Positions 1 to 13,140 of a stretch of 64,000 nt of DNA are shown in pieces (position 1 is the first letter of the stretch; each line of letters opens with the position of its first letter). The stretch comes from Sipunculus nudus (taxonomy: Eukaryota; Annelida; Sipuncula; Golfingiida; Sipunculidae). The notes under the pieces are model-generated. The model saw only the letters and a program-made list of their open reading frames with translations. It was not told the origin of the DNA and did not search any database. The stretch spans positions 84,853,056 through 84,917,055 of the forward strand of contig CM049310.1 in assembly GCA_026874595.1 (NCBI GenBank), written 5' to 3'. Position numbers and translations under genes: made by a program.

Positions 1-2040
1 TCAAGTATTTGTTTTGATAAAACAAGAAAACACGAAGTTTATGTAAGTGTTGCCTTAAGTACATTCCCACAAATCATGCCTCTTGATAATAACAGCTGAA
101 TTATCTATTATCCGAAAAAATGATAATAAGACAGAAGGTTAGACTTTTGATAACAATTAGTTATGTAGGAACAGTGTAGAACACATGAGATATTAAATTA
201 CGAGCAATGCCTTTAAATTTCTCAATAACGTATTATAGAGAAATTTTATATTTTCTTCTTATGTTAAATAGCAAATATATAAAATTAACAAACCTAAGAG
301 GCCACCTTGCGCATATACATAGAGATAATTCATGACGGCTCCCTCTTTAAAAGTTACTGCAGACCATCCACGGAGAGGTTGACACCGCAGATAATTTATT
401 TGCTATTAGACACCCTATTAATAAGAATTTTTTTGTGATTTAAGTGCTTTTTATACATAAATTGTTTGTTATACTATACAGAGGTACAATTAATGAATTA
501 AACATTTTTACATAATGGAAAATATATGGTTCAAGCTCAATTTTGAGCTATAGCCGTGGTTTTCGTCTGTTGTCTATCTATTAACACTAGCAGTTTTTAC
601 AACAATACTTGGACAGATACTGCTAAAATTTTGTCTATAAGTGGAAAAAGACCATGTAGGCAAAATAACTTAAATTTTTAACATTCTGTTCTATAATGCA
701 GTCATGGTGTAACATTAAAAAAGGTATGTGCATCATTCTGGTATATATCCCTGTCATCACGCAAAATGTTGGCCCAATAATTTTTTATGACCATGTCACA
801 CACATTTGTACTTTATAAGGGGTTTAGTCAGTTTTCAGCATTTTTACAAGCTTCGTAATTATTTAATTAAAGTAAAAGAGTGTTGATCCTCAGATTTGCT
901 ATTCTCATCATGCAAAGCTTGAGAACAAATTGGATGAACTAGTTCTTCATAAACATTACAGACAACTCTTGAATCTTTGATGCTTCCTTGTATATATGTA
1001 GTCAATGTCCTGTACGTGTAGGCAAATGGTTGTTTGCTTTTACTGATAGAAGTGAAATTGCTTTAATCATTATCTATAAAGGTATCAGGACTTTCTCTAT
1101 GTGTAAATATTTTATTCCTCAGTGTTCTCTTAATATTACCAAATTGCTGCTTTGGGCTCCCGTATTTTTGTCACCAGCTGATCAGTTTTCCTGAGCTGAT
1201 TTAGTCTGATCAGTTTACTCTCAGTTTAACTTGTAATAAAAGAATATAATTATTATTATTCAGGTTTTGTAAGTATAAAAAAGAGCATGTTCAGATGACT
1301 AAATCTTGGAAAATTCAGACATCATACATTAGATCTGTTTGTAGGATTTGGCTTTAATAGTTCTTTTACTATAGCAGGTTCAGCGTGCTTTCATCACATG
1401 GCCTGAATATTATTTGTTGTTTTAATTAGTTCGAATTTGACTTTACCTTTTAACGTCTGTAGAATCTCTTTAGAACGTGTCTAAATATGTTTTTTCCAGT
1501 TTAGTCGTAATATTTTCCTACCTGCAGCCCTCAGACCAATATTATATTATAAAATTAAGACTGTTTCATACTCTGTAGCTTTTGAAAAATTTAGATTTAC
1601 CCCATTCTGGGTGATTTTATAAAGGTTGATATATTAAAAAAATTATAACAATTTAACTTTACACGATTGTCTCAGCCAATAAATATACAAAACATTATAT
1701 TTTAACAATACTTTAATTTGTGTCCTATATGGATAGAAATATTATTGATTAAAATTCAACATATATACATGTAAACTAAACGATAAGCCAAATAATATAT
1801 ACATTATAAAATAAAACATAATGTTAAAACTGAAAACTCATATATAAATATAAGTTTTGGTTATTTTATTAATAATCAAATTCCAGAGGTCTACTTTACC
1901 TGATATAGTCCCAAGACTCTTGATTAATTCCTTTTTGTTGATGCAGTCGGTTCTATAAGTTATATTTGCATTTGCACCTTATCTTGTACATATATATTAA
2001 TTTCTTAGTAAGAGTAGGTTGCATGGTATTTCTATGCATT
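1..2040. repeat. Duplicated upstream region of a family 1 unit
   Basis: Bases 1-960 match 7112-9000, and the whole stretch matches about 21560-23600; for example TTGTTGATGCAGTCGGTT occurs at 1938 and at 23500. It carries the start exon at 294-333 and otherwise no gene. Confidence 0.65.
294..333 (-). CDS. Start exon of a family 1 receptor lying left of the window
   Basis: This 40-nt exon begins with ATG (Met-Asn-Tyr-Leu-Tyr) and ends G then GTTTG, phase 1. It matches the start exons at 7696-7735 and 20396-20435 in sequence, length and flanks. Bases 1-290 align with 7112-7690, the first intron of unit A, so the partner Ig exon should begin roughly 50 bases to the left of the window. Only this fragment is visible. 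Confidence 0.5.
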
Positions 2041-2109
2041 AAATTTTATTTTATGAGGGGCTTTGTTTTAATTTCAACTATAAACAATCATTAATACCTA
2101 CCTCACATA

Positions 2110-3000
2110 TACACCGGGCGCTGTACAGTATTTTTACAACCCAGTTGCTTGCCGTGGGTTTTTCGAGACCGTACGGTCACCGTTTGATTTTTCATCCAAT
2201 CTACGGCGACTGTACGGTGACCTCCGAAACTTGGTCGGCAAGGGGGCTGCCCGGGAACCGTAACGTGACCTTGCAAGTTCTATGCATGAAGCAAGTACAT
2301 TGTAGGGTGACCGGCAGGCGCCAGGGCGTTGATCGCTAGCAACGTGCAGCCACCGTAAGGGTATTTCCTGCTTTATTTATAGCTGGTATTTAAACAACTG
2401 TCATTTGTTCAACCTGAAGCCATAGAATTAGAAAGGGAAAGGAAGGAAAAGTAATGCAAGTCGAGTTGGAAACATCAAGCTGCGAAGATGTGGATAAAAC
2501 AAGAAAATGTTATCGTGGACATTTTTTAGGGGTATTTCATTATTGTATTATTATATATGAAATGTTTCTCGGACATTGGACCCTATAGTCTTCGCCCCGT
2601 TTTATTTTTGAAACATATATAACTAATCGTAAAACAACAATATACTACGATGATATTTATTTACAGATCAATATAAATTAATTTAGGGCATTTGGGCAAA
2701 TTGGAATGTTATGCTGAGAGATGCTGTATTTATATATCTAACAGCTCAGATTCAGGGCACCGTGAGTATACCGCACGAGCAAAATTTACATCGCCAGGGA
2801 GCCGTGCGGACCCCGCCATTCGACTTTTCACATATCACACTGGCCCGTACGGCAACGGCGGACACCGAAAAGTGCTTGTACGAAATTTCGCGGAAAACCG
2901 TACGGGTGCCGCACAGATACCAGCCGGTGCACGTAAGGCGACAGTACAGGGCTGTTTACGGCCTGTCTATAGGCTTACGGTGAGTTGATAACGCCATGTG
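2110..3000. other. GC- and CpG-rich island, unrecognised
   Basis: Two patches (2110-2360 and 2760-3000) stand out from the AT-rich surroundings and repeat the word CCGTACGG, including a perfect 12-bp palindrome GACCGTACGGTC at 2167-2178. Overlapping open frames of about 95 codons on the plus strand (2692-2988) show no domain I recognise and look like a by-product of the GC content. Perhaps a fragment of an unknown mobile element. Confidence 0.35.
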
Positions 3001-5079
3001 GATTGTGCGCAGCTAGCTAAGCACCACGGCGCAAACCTGAGCAACATCGAACCTCATATTCGTCGTAGTTATGGCTAAAATCAACGTATGCTGTACAATG
3101 GATATTTAATAAAGGGAGTATGAACGATAAAAACAGGAACATGTATAACGAGATTTAACCAGCCGAAAGCGTCATGTTTGAGATAAACTCATGTATGCTT
3201 TCATGTTATGCTGATTTCTCGGTGTACTCCATGCGATTTATTGTAAAGATATCCGTGTTGTCGAGTTGACTGGTTTATCTGTTCATACAGAGAAGCTTGG
3301 CTATATAAACTAACAACAGAACATAATTCCCAGAAAATATTCAGCGATACTGTTATCTACTGCGAGAATGCCAAGAGATGATTGTGATAAAAAATATAAT
3401 ATAGACGTTTACGTATGTATTATTCCATAGGGGTGTGGTACCAGAAATACTAACCATGATAATGTGTATGTTTATCCATAGGTTAACTATTATACCATTG
3501 TTTCATTCATTTAATGCTATTTGCGAGCTGACGATTGAATACAAAAAGAGACACTCAATCGATTAGTCACTTTCTTTAATTCTGTTAGACAAAGGTAACA
3601 AGACCTTCCAAAGGCCAGTTCAACCCTCAAATATAACAATATTGTCTAGAGGGTATATTCCCTGATTTGTTTAAATAACACCCTTTGTTTTTGACTGATC
3701 ACTGATCAGGGTTGTGTTTCACTCATTGTTGTTTTTTAAAGGGTCGGTACTTCATGTAAGGTAAGGGTACGTTTTCTGTCGGGCAGTCCTTGTAGTGGCG
3801 TTGAGGAACTTAGTCTGAGTAGAGTGCATGTGAGCTCTGATCTTCAATAATCTTGGCAATATCTTTGAAGATACGATGTGCTTAAAACCAAGGATATTGT
3901 CTATGTGGAACCGTTGCAGAATTTGCATGTAATCAGGCGATGTTAGCTAGAGAGCAAGCTACGCATAACCATGGAGAGTGTGATAGACCGCAGGAACGAC
4001 TTCGGGAGCTTAGGAGTTTTCTGCTACCTGAGCAGACGTGTTTAGCCTTGTTATTTTAAAGACAATTCTTTAAAAAGTGTATCGTGTGACTTGGACGATT
4101 ATTTGAAAATATTTTGTGATTGATTTGATGCATAGAGACGGTTTTTTCATTTATTTTACCGGAATAAATACGTGAAACGCTCCTTAAAGGAATTCAGGAT
4201 TTATGGGGTGCATAGCTTTTCGGTGAGCAACTATTTTTCGTGTGACTAAATCAGGAGAGGCTGCAGACCAGGATAGGCTACCGGAAACGTGACTAGCAGT
4301 CAGAGGTCAGGAGTAGCTATTGCGGTTCTGGCACCTGTAGGCCGATGCGTTGTGTCCATTTGACTGGAACAGGCCAAAAGATAGTGGATAGCAGAACGTC
4401 CATATGTAGCTCGGAGTCGAATATTCCCCGGGCCGACGATGAGAAACATACAAGACGGATGTATTGAACAAAGAGGGAACTGTGAGCAATGGTAGTAAGA
4501 TCCCGATGTCTCGCAAGGCCTTACAGAAGGCAAATAAGAAGAAACAGGTAAATTTACATTATTGTCACATTATTGAAATAATTTACACGCTTTGACACGG
4601 ATACTAGTTTAAAATTAATAACGTGTATAGTTTAATATAATAGAAAATGTGGATGGACCACACAAAGCCAACCTGAAGATGCTTTTTACTGACAAAACCA
4701 GTATTATCATCCAATCAATAACCTTACAAGAGCGAACATGTTTTTCATTGTTTTCTTAGTTATATATTTGTATATATTTACATTTTTTTATTATGTCCAG
4801 TTATTGTATTTTAAAAATTGAATTAGGCATCTAAAGGAAAAAATGAAATATCTATTTAAATCTTCCAGCAACAGGTAGTTGTGTTCTGAGTTTCCCGTGG
4901 ACATTGTTAGAATATGATACCCCCAGTTATAAGAACTAAGACAAATACTTCGGTAACTGATTACAGTCATGGTGAAACATTAAACATAGTCATTTTCAAG
5001 CATTTTTAAACGCAGGACTAATCCAACTCAACGCTGCCGACATAACCCTCCGATAACTGATATTGGACATTTGGAACAG

Positions 5080-7735
5080 TCAAAGTAGGATCAAAACAGA
5101 AGCGGGTGGCTCATGAATTAATCGCGGAAGACTTCGTCTTGATGCTGTTAAAATAAAATATAAAGGTGTTTTTTTTTCTGAATGTACAATACACAGAAAA
5201 TGACAAATGCAAATTCATAGTATATGACAATGACAATTTCGGTCGTGTCGCCTCAAATGAAAATAAACTTAAACCTACCATAGGATATAATGATCGAAAT
5301 ATCAAATGGGCCATTTTTTGTAAACTTTGTCTTTCGGACACATAATATAAGCCTTTAAACAGTTTAGATCGGATCATATAGACTAAATTTTATGCATGTG
5401 TGACTGTATTCCGCATATATTCCATTATTAAAAATATTCTTTGGGGAGACAGATGTTGGCTGTACCAGACCACCTTAAATGACGTCTGTCTTAAAACTAC
5501 TGTAAATAGGTCAATTCGTGTAAGACATGATTTACGTTATCTTAATATCAAGTAACATGCCTGTCAGCCGATTCATTGAGCAAGCGATCCTTGGTGTATT
5601 GGTTCCAAGAAACACTTCACTGGTTGTCTCTGAAACAATATATTAGAATCACGTGATGTTTTTAAAGGAAAGTTCCCTTTGTATTTCGCATTTAATACGT
5701 CAAATTATAACAAGAGAAACATTAATACAAAGAAGCAAGCAAATACAGGTATCATGCACTCGTTTATGCAGTATTTCCTTCACGTTTAATACCTTAAAGG
5801 GACCCAATCTCCTATCTGACCTTTATTAACAAATGGTAATCGTTTGAAGCTTTTATAAAAAATAGTCAGGAAACGTGTAAATCACCGCACAAAGGCTGCT
5901 TGTTTTGTTTATATTAACATGTTATAAAAATGTAGGGCCTGGCAAAGTTATCAAAACAAATTCAACGAGGGCATCTGGTGGTAAGTCCGATACGCCAGAG
6001 CTTCGCAAATGGCGTTTTGCAGCAAGTGACCTTTCTACCTCGGCATATATGCAACCTACCACCTTAGGTTATATGTTTTTTTTCCGTCTGAAAACATTGC
6101 TGTTTATACATCCTTTACAGAGGCGTTATATGAAGTTTTCAAAACCAGAACTACTCTTAGATCATCAATATATACAAAGAGGAAGCATAAAATTACATTA
6201 ATTCTATTCAAAAGGCAGGTGAATGGGCACCTTTAAACCTCGCAGTCCCGCAGTAGTGAAATAAAAACACATTTGATGAACATAAGTCTGTGTTATTTTA
6301 CTCACTCGTGTCGGACTTATTACGTGCTCTTAACATAATGACGCTCATCAACAATACAAAAGCCAGGACAGAGGCTGCTGTTAGTGTGACGATGAAGGGC
6401 CAGACGTTGTTCGTACGTGCTGTAATTTGAGTCAGCGGTCTGGTTGGATTATCAGCTTTGATGGATGGCCTCTTTGTGTTCTCCAAGGACGTTGTGTATT
6501 CTGAAGTTCCTGTGAATGTGATGGTTGTGCAATATACGAAAATCATATAACATTTAACCTGTCAATCCTTGTAAATAAAACAGTTAAATGGTTATATCGT
6601 AAGTACAATAACAGATTGCTTAACCTTTTTATAACTATATCATATCATATGGACTTAAATAACAGTCAGAAGAACTGTGAAAAAGGCATACAAATACATT
6701 TTAATTAATGAGTCACCTTGAAGCAGGACCACTGTAATATTCCTGATATCGATACGTCCTGCTCTGTCTATCCTACATCTGTTAAACCCTACATCTTCAG
6801 TCTGAGCATTCAGGATGACTACTCGACCCCATCCTAATGACAGTCGGATGCTGCTGATCGCTTTACTAATGGTAATAGGATCTCCAGTGATCGAGGGGCG
6901 CTGTTCAGAAAGTGATATCCATGTGTCATTTCCCTGTAGTTTATAGTATTTCACAAAGAGGATGTTCTCGTAAGTCACATTCCAACAATTAAGTTGTAAC
7001 TCGTGTCCCGCAAGGAAGTGAATGGCAACAGTAAATTGTATATAGGTCTAACATGACAACTGAAATAAAAGTCACCGATATACGTTGTTGCAAGAATTTT
7101 ATACTGGTTTTCAGGTATCGGTTTCAATAAAACCAGAAAACACGAAGTTTATGTAATTACATTTACACGAATCACGCCTCTTGACAACTACATTCGAATT
7201 ATCTAATATCTGAAACATGATATTGGACAGAAGGTTATGATTACGATACCGTTTAGTTTTGTAGACCATACTAGCCAGTGTTGAAGATGCATTCACAAGG
7301 TAACAGTACCTGGTAGCTCACAACTTGATGGACTAGTTATACACATATAACAAATACACAGACCAGCGTTATCGTGTTCAATTAACACCCTTAGGAATCA
7401 CTTAGTTTGAGACCAAACAAAGTGAAGTTGAACATTCATGATACGACCGGCGATGAGGTTTTGCATATAAATACATTGTAGACATAATGGTTATGAATTT
7501 GGATGGCTAAACAAAACAATAAACACTTATACAAACCAGGTAAAATTCACCACTTGTTATAAGTCCGAATAACTTATCAAACATATGAGACATTAAATAA
7601 CAAGCAATGCCTTAAAATTCCACAATAATGCTGCTAGAGAGAAAGTATATCTATTTATTATAATGTTAAATAGCAAATATATCAAATTAACAAACCTGAC
7701 AGTGCACCTGACGCATATAAAGACAGCGAATATAT
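5080..7735 (-). pseudogene. Family 1 Ig receptor, unit A: start codon lost and Ig exon frameshifted
   Basis: Five exons align with the intact gene. The start exon is 7696-7735, with ATA where the paralogues have ATG. The Ig exon is 6717-7059, the membrane exon 6306-6509, tail 1 is 5561-5629 and tail 2 is 5080-5144. The Ig exon is 343 nt instead of 345. The net 2-nt loss near its start puts an early stop before strand B, although the rest of the domain (KYYKLQGNDTW to FNRCRID) is still readable. The membrane exon (VWPFIVTLTAAS helix, then LRARNKSD) and both tail exons are open. Tail 1 ends in a GC donor (CAG then GCATGT). The 3' exons look serviceable, so they could still be used by the Ig exon at 9888-10232, which has no membrane exon of its own. 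That reuse is inference. Confidence 0.62.
6306..6509 (-). CDS. Transmembrane exon of unit A (open, phase 1-1)
   Basis: The exon is 204 nt. The acceptor CATTCACAG precedes GAACTTCAG, and the donor is GTGAGT. The translation continues three nucleotides past the donor before a TAA, so a reader could mistake the donor for a C-terminus. The same donor position in 17411-17638 and the GTAAGT in 45029-45229 argue for splicing into the 69-nt tail exon instead. It encodes a Ser/Thr/Lys-rich stalk of about 35 residues and an uncharged helix, then Arg-Ala-Arg. Confidence 0.7.
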
Positions 7736-7880
7736 GACAGCTCCCTCAGCAGACCATCCACAGAGATGTATATACCGCAGATAATGTATTCTAAACAAAT
7801 TATGACCCACAATACTCATATAAAATTTTACTTCCTGCATCCATTATCAAGATGTCTCTGATATTGTGCCAGTTATTTCT

Positions 7881-7897
7881 GGGGGGGGGGGGGGGGG
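7881..7897. repeat. G17 homopolymer
   Basis: An unbroken run of 17 G upstream of the unit A start exon; prone to sequencing length error. Confidence 0.95.
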
Positions 7898-9635
7898 TCA
7901 TAATGTAAATAATTGTTAAACAACTATTAAACTGGCACATAGGAAATGATAATTATACTTAATTTGTTGATTATGCAAGACAGAGGTACTAGTGATGATT
8001 GATCATTTTTTTATCATGCTACAGAAACATCTGTTTAAAGCTCGCTATAGAGCTACAGTAAAGGTGCGGCGTTTGTCTGTTGTATGTCTGTCAACACTTT
8101 TCTGAATGATGCCTAGACAGACAAAGGCATCACCTACATTTTTTATGAATTTATGTGTGTTTTTGTGTGTTATTGGCCAATAAGATAGTTTGAACATTGT
8201 AGCCTTTTATGCAGTTATAGTGTGACTTATAAAAGTGAAAGCAGTTTAAAATTGAAAGTCATATGAGTGTTTTCTTCCCTTTTAACTTGCATCTTTAAGC
8301 AATCTGCAGAGGCCCATTTACCAAAATCACCTAGTTGTCCCTACAGCTCGATCACTTATATACCTGGGCGTACTCGGAATTTTAAATTTGAATATAGCAA
8401 TAACACATATTGCAGTTAGATAGAGTATTTTGAGTTTAGGACACCACACCACCAACGTAGCCTTCATTGACTTTTATTATGATATGTTCGTGAAAGTCAT
8501 TGTTAAGAACTCAACCGGTTTCTTGGTTTAATGTGTTTTTGCAAAATTCTGACTCAAAATCCCCAGTACGCCAAAGTTTATCAGTGGTTAGCTGTAAGGA
8601 CGTCTAGGTGTGTTATGCTTAATGGGGCTCAACAGATTGCTTGTCAATGGCAATGTTGATAACAAAATAAATGTATGAAATCTTTTTCTATTTCGTTTGA
8701 ATATCTGGTAGGCCCTTTTAAAATTCCGCTGCCTTGTTTTCCATATTTAACATGCATATCATATACTTATCCTGGGAAAAATATTTACGTTTCACAAAGA
8801 TAATACAGTCTTATATATGGATTTGGTACGATGCCAGCACTTTGATAATGTCTGTAATTCATTTGTTTCGGACACGGAACACATGCGTGTGGCATACCAT
8901 CAAAAGATAAACAATGCCCAGTCAAATCTCTATTATCATGCACAGTTTCATGAAAGAGAGTCTGGTAACTTCTTTAGATCAGTGACAGACAGATTTATGA
9001 AATCTAAACAGTGCATTGTTATCATTCATAGGATGATAAAAATGACAAAATTTATAAGGATCAAATAAGGGTCATTATCTAAGGATTATCATCAATACAT
9101 TAATATTGGCTCTTTGTAAACCCCCCTTCAAATACAGAACAAATGCATCATGAATTTTCCTGTATCTATAATACTATCTACATATTTTACTGAGAGAGGG
9201 TAAAGAGGAGGGAAATACATTAAATCAGTTTGCTTTACATATTTTGTTACGTTTCCAGGAATAGTTTCGAATCAATAAATGTTAAGGGAAACAATAAGTA
9301 AAATAATAATAATTATAAGAGAAACATAACACATATCTACCGTGATTATAAATCATATATATTACAACAGTACATTTTGTAACGGAGTTGAAAATACACC
9401 TCTAAGTGTAAATTAATCTTAATAAGTTTAATATGTTATTCATAACCAATAATACATAAAGCGAATATAATTTGTGATATACTGTTTTCGAGGCTTTATT
9501 ATGTTGCATCCAGATTACACGCACAATGATTTTTGTCATGCATATCCAATATTATTGAATCGTATCGACCAAATGTAATTATTTTTTATTTCATAATTTT
9601 GAATATTTTCTATATAAATTTGCCTGGATTACCAG

Positions 9636-9695
9636 TTTGGACGTGTACTTGCGTCTTCTTTGAGGGAGTGGTGGGTTCAACAGCTCCTACGGCCT
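9636..9695 (-). pseudogene. Possible stalk-exon stub of unit B
   Basis: At the place where units A and C carry the membrane exon, the minus strand shows GCCGTAG followed by about 57 nt that read as a Thr/Pro/Lys-rich stalk (EPTTPSKKTQVHVQT), then G and GTAATC. Both borders would be phase 1. The DNA beyond it is AT-rich and unrelated, so no hydrophobic helix follows. It is either a truncated membrane exon or a chance open stretch; the acceptor has a weak pyrimidine tract. Confidence 0.25.
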
Positions 9696-9887
9696 TCAAA
9701 ATAATTGTAATTAAGTTAACCTGACACTCCTTGTAATATAACGAGTGGGGCAATTAAAATGGTCATACCTTCATCTTAATAACAAATTGCCCAGTTTTTT
9801 ATAATTATAACGCATTATATTGACTTAAATAATAATGCACAGTGACTGTGAAACAAGCATACGATTGTATTTTAACTAATCAGTTAC

Positions 9888-10232
9888 CTTGAAGCAGGAC
9901 CACTGAAATATTCCTGATATCAACACGTCCTGTTCGGTCTATTCTACATCTATATAAACCTGCATCCTCAGGTCGGACGCCCAGGATGACAATACGACCC
10001 CATCCTAACGACCTGAACCGGATGCTGCTGATAGCTTTACCTGTGGTAATAAGATCTCCAGTGATCGAAGGACGCTGTTCAAAAAGTGATATCCATGTGT
10101 CGTCATCGCGTAGTTTATAATATTTCACAGAGAGGATGTCGTTGTAGGTCACATTCAGACAATGAAGTAGTAGCTCGTGTCCCTCAAGGAAGTGGGTGGC
10201 AACAGTAATCCGAATATATACTCCAAACATGC
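9888..10232 (-). CDS. Intact Ig V-like domain exon, unit B
   Basis: The exon is 345 nt and open throughout. The acceptor is TTCAACAG and the donor GTAACT, with phase 1 at both ends. It encodes the signal core (GMFGVYIRITVA), strand B (HELLLHC), strand C (SVKYYKL), DDDTWISLFEQRPSITGD, strand E (GWGRIVILG), strand F (PEDAGLYRCRID) and strand G (NISVVLLQ). It is the best-preserved family 1 Ig domain in the left half of the window. Its own start exon (about 11593-11632) has a good ATG but lacks the GT donor present in the copies. Its membrane exon is missing or reduced to a stub near 9636-9695. It is either a recently orphaned exon or one spliced to neighbouring units. Confidence 0.72.
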
Positions 10233-11592
10233 CTGTTGAATAAAATAACAGCAATATGTGTTATTGCAAGAATTTTGTACTGTTTTTCAGCCAGCAGTTT
10301 TGATAAAACATGTACGGTTTGCTTATAATACCCTCCACACAAAGATAAAGCTGCTTTCACGAGCAGGTGGTTGATGGACACATTCAGTAGAACACGGACT
10401 CAGTAAGATTTCTTTAATAAAAATTACTTTACAAAGTGCAAACTCCGAAATATATGTAAATTTCTTGGTAACTGCATCAACATTTTGGTACCATTTTACT
10501 TTTGGTAAATAATAGGTTCCTGTACTGTAAACTGCGAAATTCTCATTGAACTGACACAAGAGTTGATTATGATTGTACAAGTGGTTAGAAATTGTTGGTA
10601 CGTGTCAGTGAGTTATAAATAATGTCTTTTACATTGTACTCCGTTGCATCATGAAAATACACTGTTTATTATTCCACGTGTTAAAACGGGCCCTGCATGG
10701 TGTCCTATGTTATTTTCACCTATCTTCCTGCCCAAGTACTTTCCCTTACAGAATGAGTCAATTCTAAGTAAACTATCACTGCTGAAATCAATTCTTGATT
10801 AATGCAAGTGGCGAGTTGTCTCGAGGATTATTACGAGCAAAATTAGCGACCGCAGTTACTTGATATGATGAAAATAATCAATTCCATGTCTTATTTATAG
10901 CTGGCGGTTTCGCACCACTGTTACTGCATATCGAGAGAATCAATTCAATCTCTCGTGTCTTGGTGGCTGTCTGGTTTCTTGGTACTGGTATGCCTGCCAG
11001 GACACTACGATGGACCTTGGGACATGTGCGACCGAATCCCATTATACAGGAACCTTTAGAACCACTTGGTATGGGTCATTATATACATGGGTCAACACAT
11101 TTGTCGAATATGGAACCCTTATAAAGCTACAAACGAAAGGAATTCACATACTAAAATATTAAATCAAGTACTTCAAGACTTCAACTACTTCAAGAACTAT
11201 ATCGGTTTAGATTTAACATAAATGGAGCCGAAATATCGAATAAAAATCACAGTTAAAGTAGTTTCTACTTTTGCTCCATCATGGTTAAGAGTGTATATGA
11301 TCTAGCAATATGACATGGAATATACATAATATATTTCATAAAATTTCGGGGCCAAATGCAATCTAGTTGAATATTCAAGATAAGACATTGTTTTTGGACA
11401 TGAATAAATGGAGGACATACTAGATATGAATCAGGTTCGGAATACAAAACAAGAAAAGAAAATACAAACCAGATAAAAATGTCCACCTGGTATAAAATAG
11501 AAGTTCAATGTCAAGAATAAGAGACCATAAATTACGCATTGTGCCTCACAAATCCACCATTACTTAATCTAAGAAAAATTATATATTTGTCT

Positions 11593-11632
11593 TGATGTGT
11601 GCAGCTGGGGCATATAAAAAGAGCGACTTCAT
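11593..11632 (-). pseudogene. Start exon of unit B, donor site destroyed
   Basis: It aligns base by base with the 40-nt start exons at 294-333, 7696-7735 and 20396-20435. The ATG is intact and is followed by Lys-Ser-Leu-Phe-Leu-Tyr, a plausible signal-peptide beginning. Where the other copies have G followed by GTTTG, this copy reads AAGACAAAT, so no GT is available. The flanks also match the other units, for example the GCTCTTCGATAG stretch just to the right. Confidence 0.45.
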
Positions 11633-12689
11633 GACAGCTCGCTCTTCGATAGGTACAGCAGATCGTCGGCAGAGAGGTATACACCGCCGTTTATAACATA
11701 ACTGTGAGGGACCCTCCAGAATAATACACGGTCAATACGCGCAGAGTTGTGAAGAGTCGGCAAATTATGTGCATATTTTGACCCACAACAATTTTATATA
11801 AAGTGTTACTTCCTGTATCCGTTATTAAATTTATTTTAGGGAGAAATTGCGAAAATTGCCGTTAGCTGACAAACAGGAAATGGCTATAATACATAATTCG
11901 ATGCATATACCAGACTGGAGTACTCATGATGATTAATCTTTTTCATTTACGTACAACACATAAATGTTTTTATACTACTAGCTCTAGTATTAATAAAAAA
12001 ACTAAAGTGTAAATATTATTCATTGTGTACAACTTACTGAGGTAAAGTAGGTTCTTGTATTAAATTGTCTAAATTATATGAATGATTTTTTTTAGATATG
12101 CTTGATAAAAAATCCAGATAAGTGAATTTGATAATTACAAATGAATTTTCTATTAGCTGACACACTGATATTAGGAAGAAGTTTATAATTACGGTATTTT
12201 ACTTTGGTTTTGTGGACCAGACATTGCAATGCTACATTTACAGATTATCAATGAAGGGTATCCGACCGATTGATGATCTAGCTTAACACATATAGTGCAT
12301 ACAAAGAGTAGCGTTAACTTGTTTGAATAACACCATCAGCAAAACCCTGTGTTAGTTATTCAATAAGCAAAGTACAAGCTCCGAAAAAGATGTAACTTCC
12401 TGGTTATCCTGATTAAAGTCTTTGCCCGCTAAGCCTTAATGTATGGTTTTCTGTAGACTGTAAAATTCTCATTGAATTGGCATAAGAGTAGGTATTTTAC
12501 AAAGGATTAGAAAATGCTGGTCACTTTTGACAGAGATGCTAGTAACAAGTAAATATTTTCCTTTACAGTGTTCGACGTCTCTTTATGATAATACACTATT
12601 TATTACCACGCTGGTAATAAGGGGGATTTTTTGCACCATTTTTTTTATAGAACTTGGAGATATGCGACCAAATTCGGAGCCAGGATGGA

Positions 12690-13140
12690 CGTCAAAGTAA
12701 ATATGCATACGCTATTTACACAGCGCTTTACCTATAGGCCTGCTACCTATATCGTAAGCGCTGTTTGTTATGACCTCGAATTCTGAATTTCTACAACAGA
12801 GGGGAGCACTGTATTGTGGTCCAATCAGATGAGACCCTGTGCTGGAAGACAAAACGGTTTACCAGCCAAGTGAGGAATACACAGAGCTAATGTTGTTCAT
12901 TTAGTTTTAAGTGACAGCTCATCGCCCCGGCAACCGTTTGAACAGGCCACCGGCTCAGAGAGAATAGCCTACACGTGGTTTCTGGGCAGAGCCTAATGCC
13001 TATCGAGTATTTGTTGACTTGCATTTGGTTGGCTGCTAGACACGTCAGCAGTTTTTTTTTCAGCAGACATGCCACCTGGTGTTTAAGTGCATCATAAACG
13101 GCCAAAGCAGGCAGCGGGAAAATCAGTAGCTTCTGTAGAT
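12690..13140. repeat. Dispersed repeat, inverted relative to 23760-24180
   Basis: The region containing AGGGGAGCACT, CCAATCAGATGAGACCCTGTG and the minus-strand reading VYDALKHQVACLL is found in reverse orientation at 23.76-24.18 kb. It is interspersed, not part of the collinear duplication. No transposase is visible. Confidence 0.7.

Larger units (their letters stand above)
4060..9010. repeat. Segmental duplication carrying unit A
   Basis: It aligns with about 14060-21190. Both copies begin with a stretch around the GTGCATAGCTTTT word and GGAAACGTGACTAG, pass through tail, membrane and Ig exons in the same order, and end in a block near AACATGCATATCATATACTTATC. The right copy has extra DNA at 14.53-15.94 kb and the Tigger element at 18.5-19.6 kb. 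Confidence 0.72.

Noticed and set aside
6298-6305. TAA just after the unit A membrane exon as the true C-terminus
   Set aside because: A consensus GTGAGT donor overlaps it, the paralogue has GTAAGT at the same place, and a conserved 69-nt tail exon follows with matching phase.
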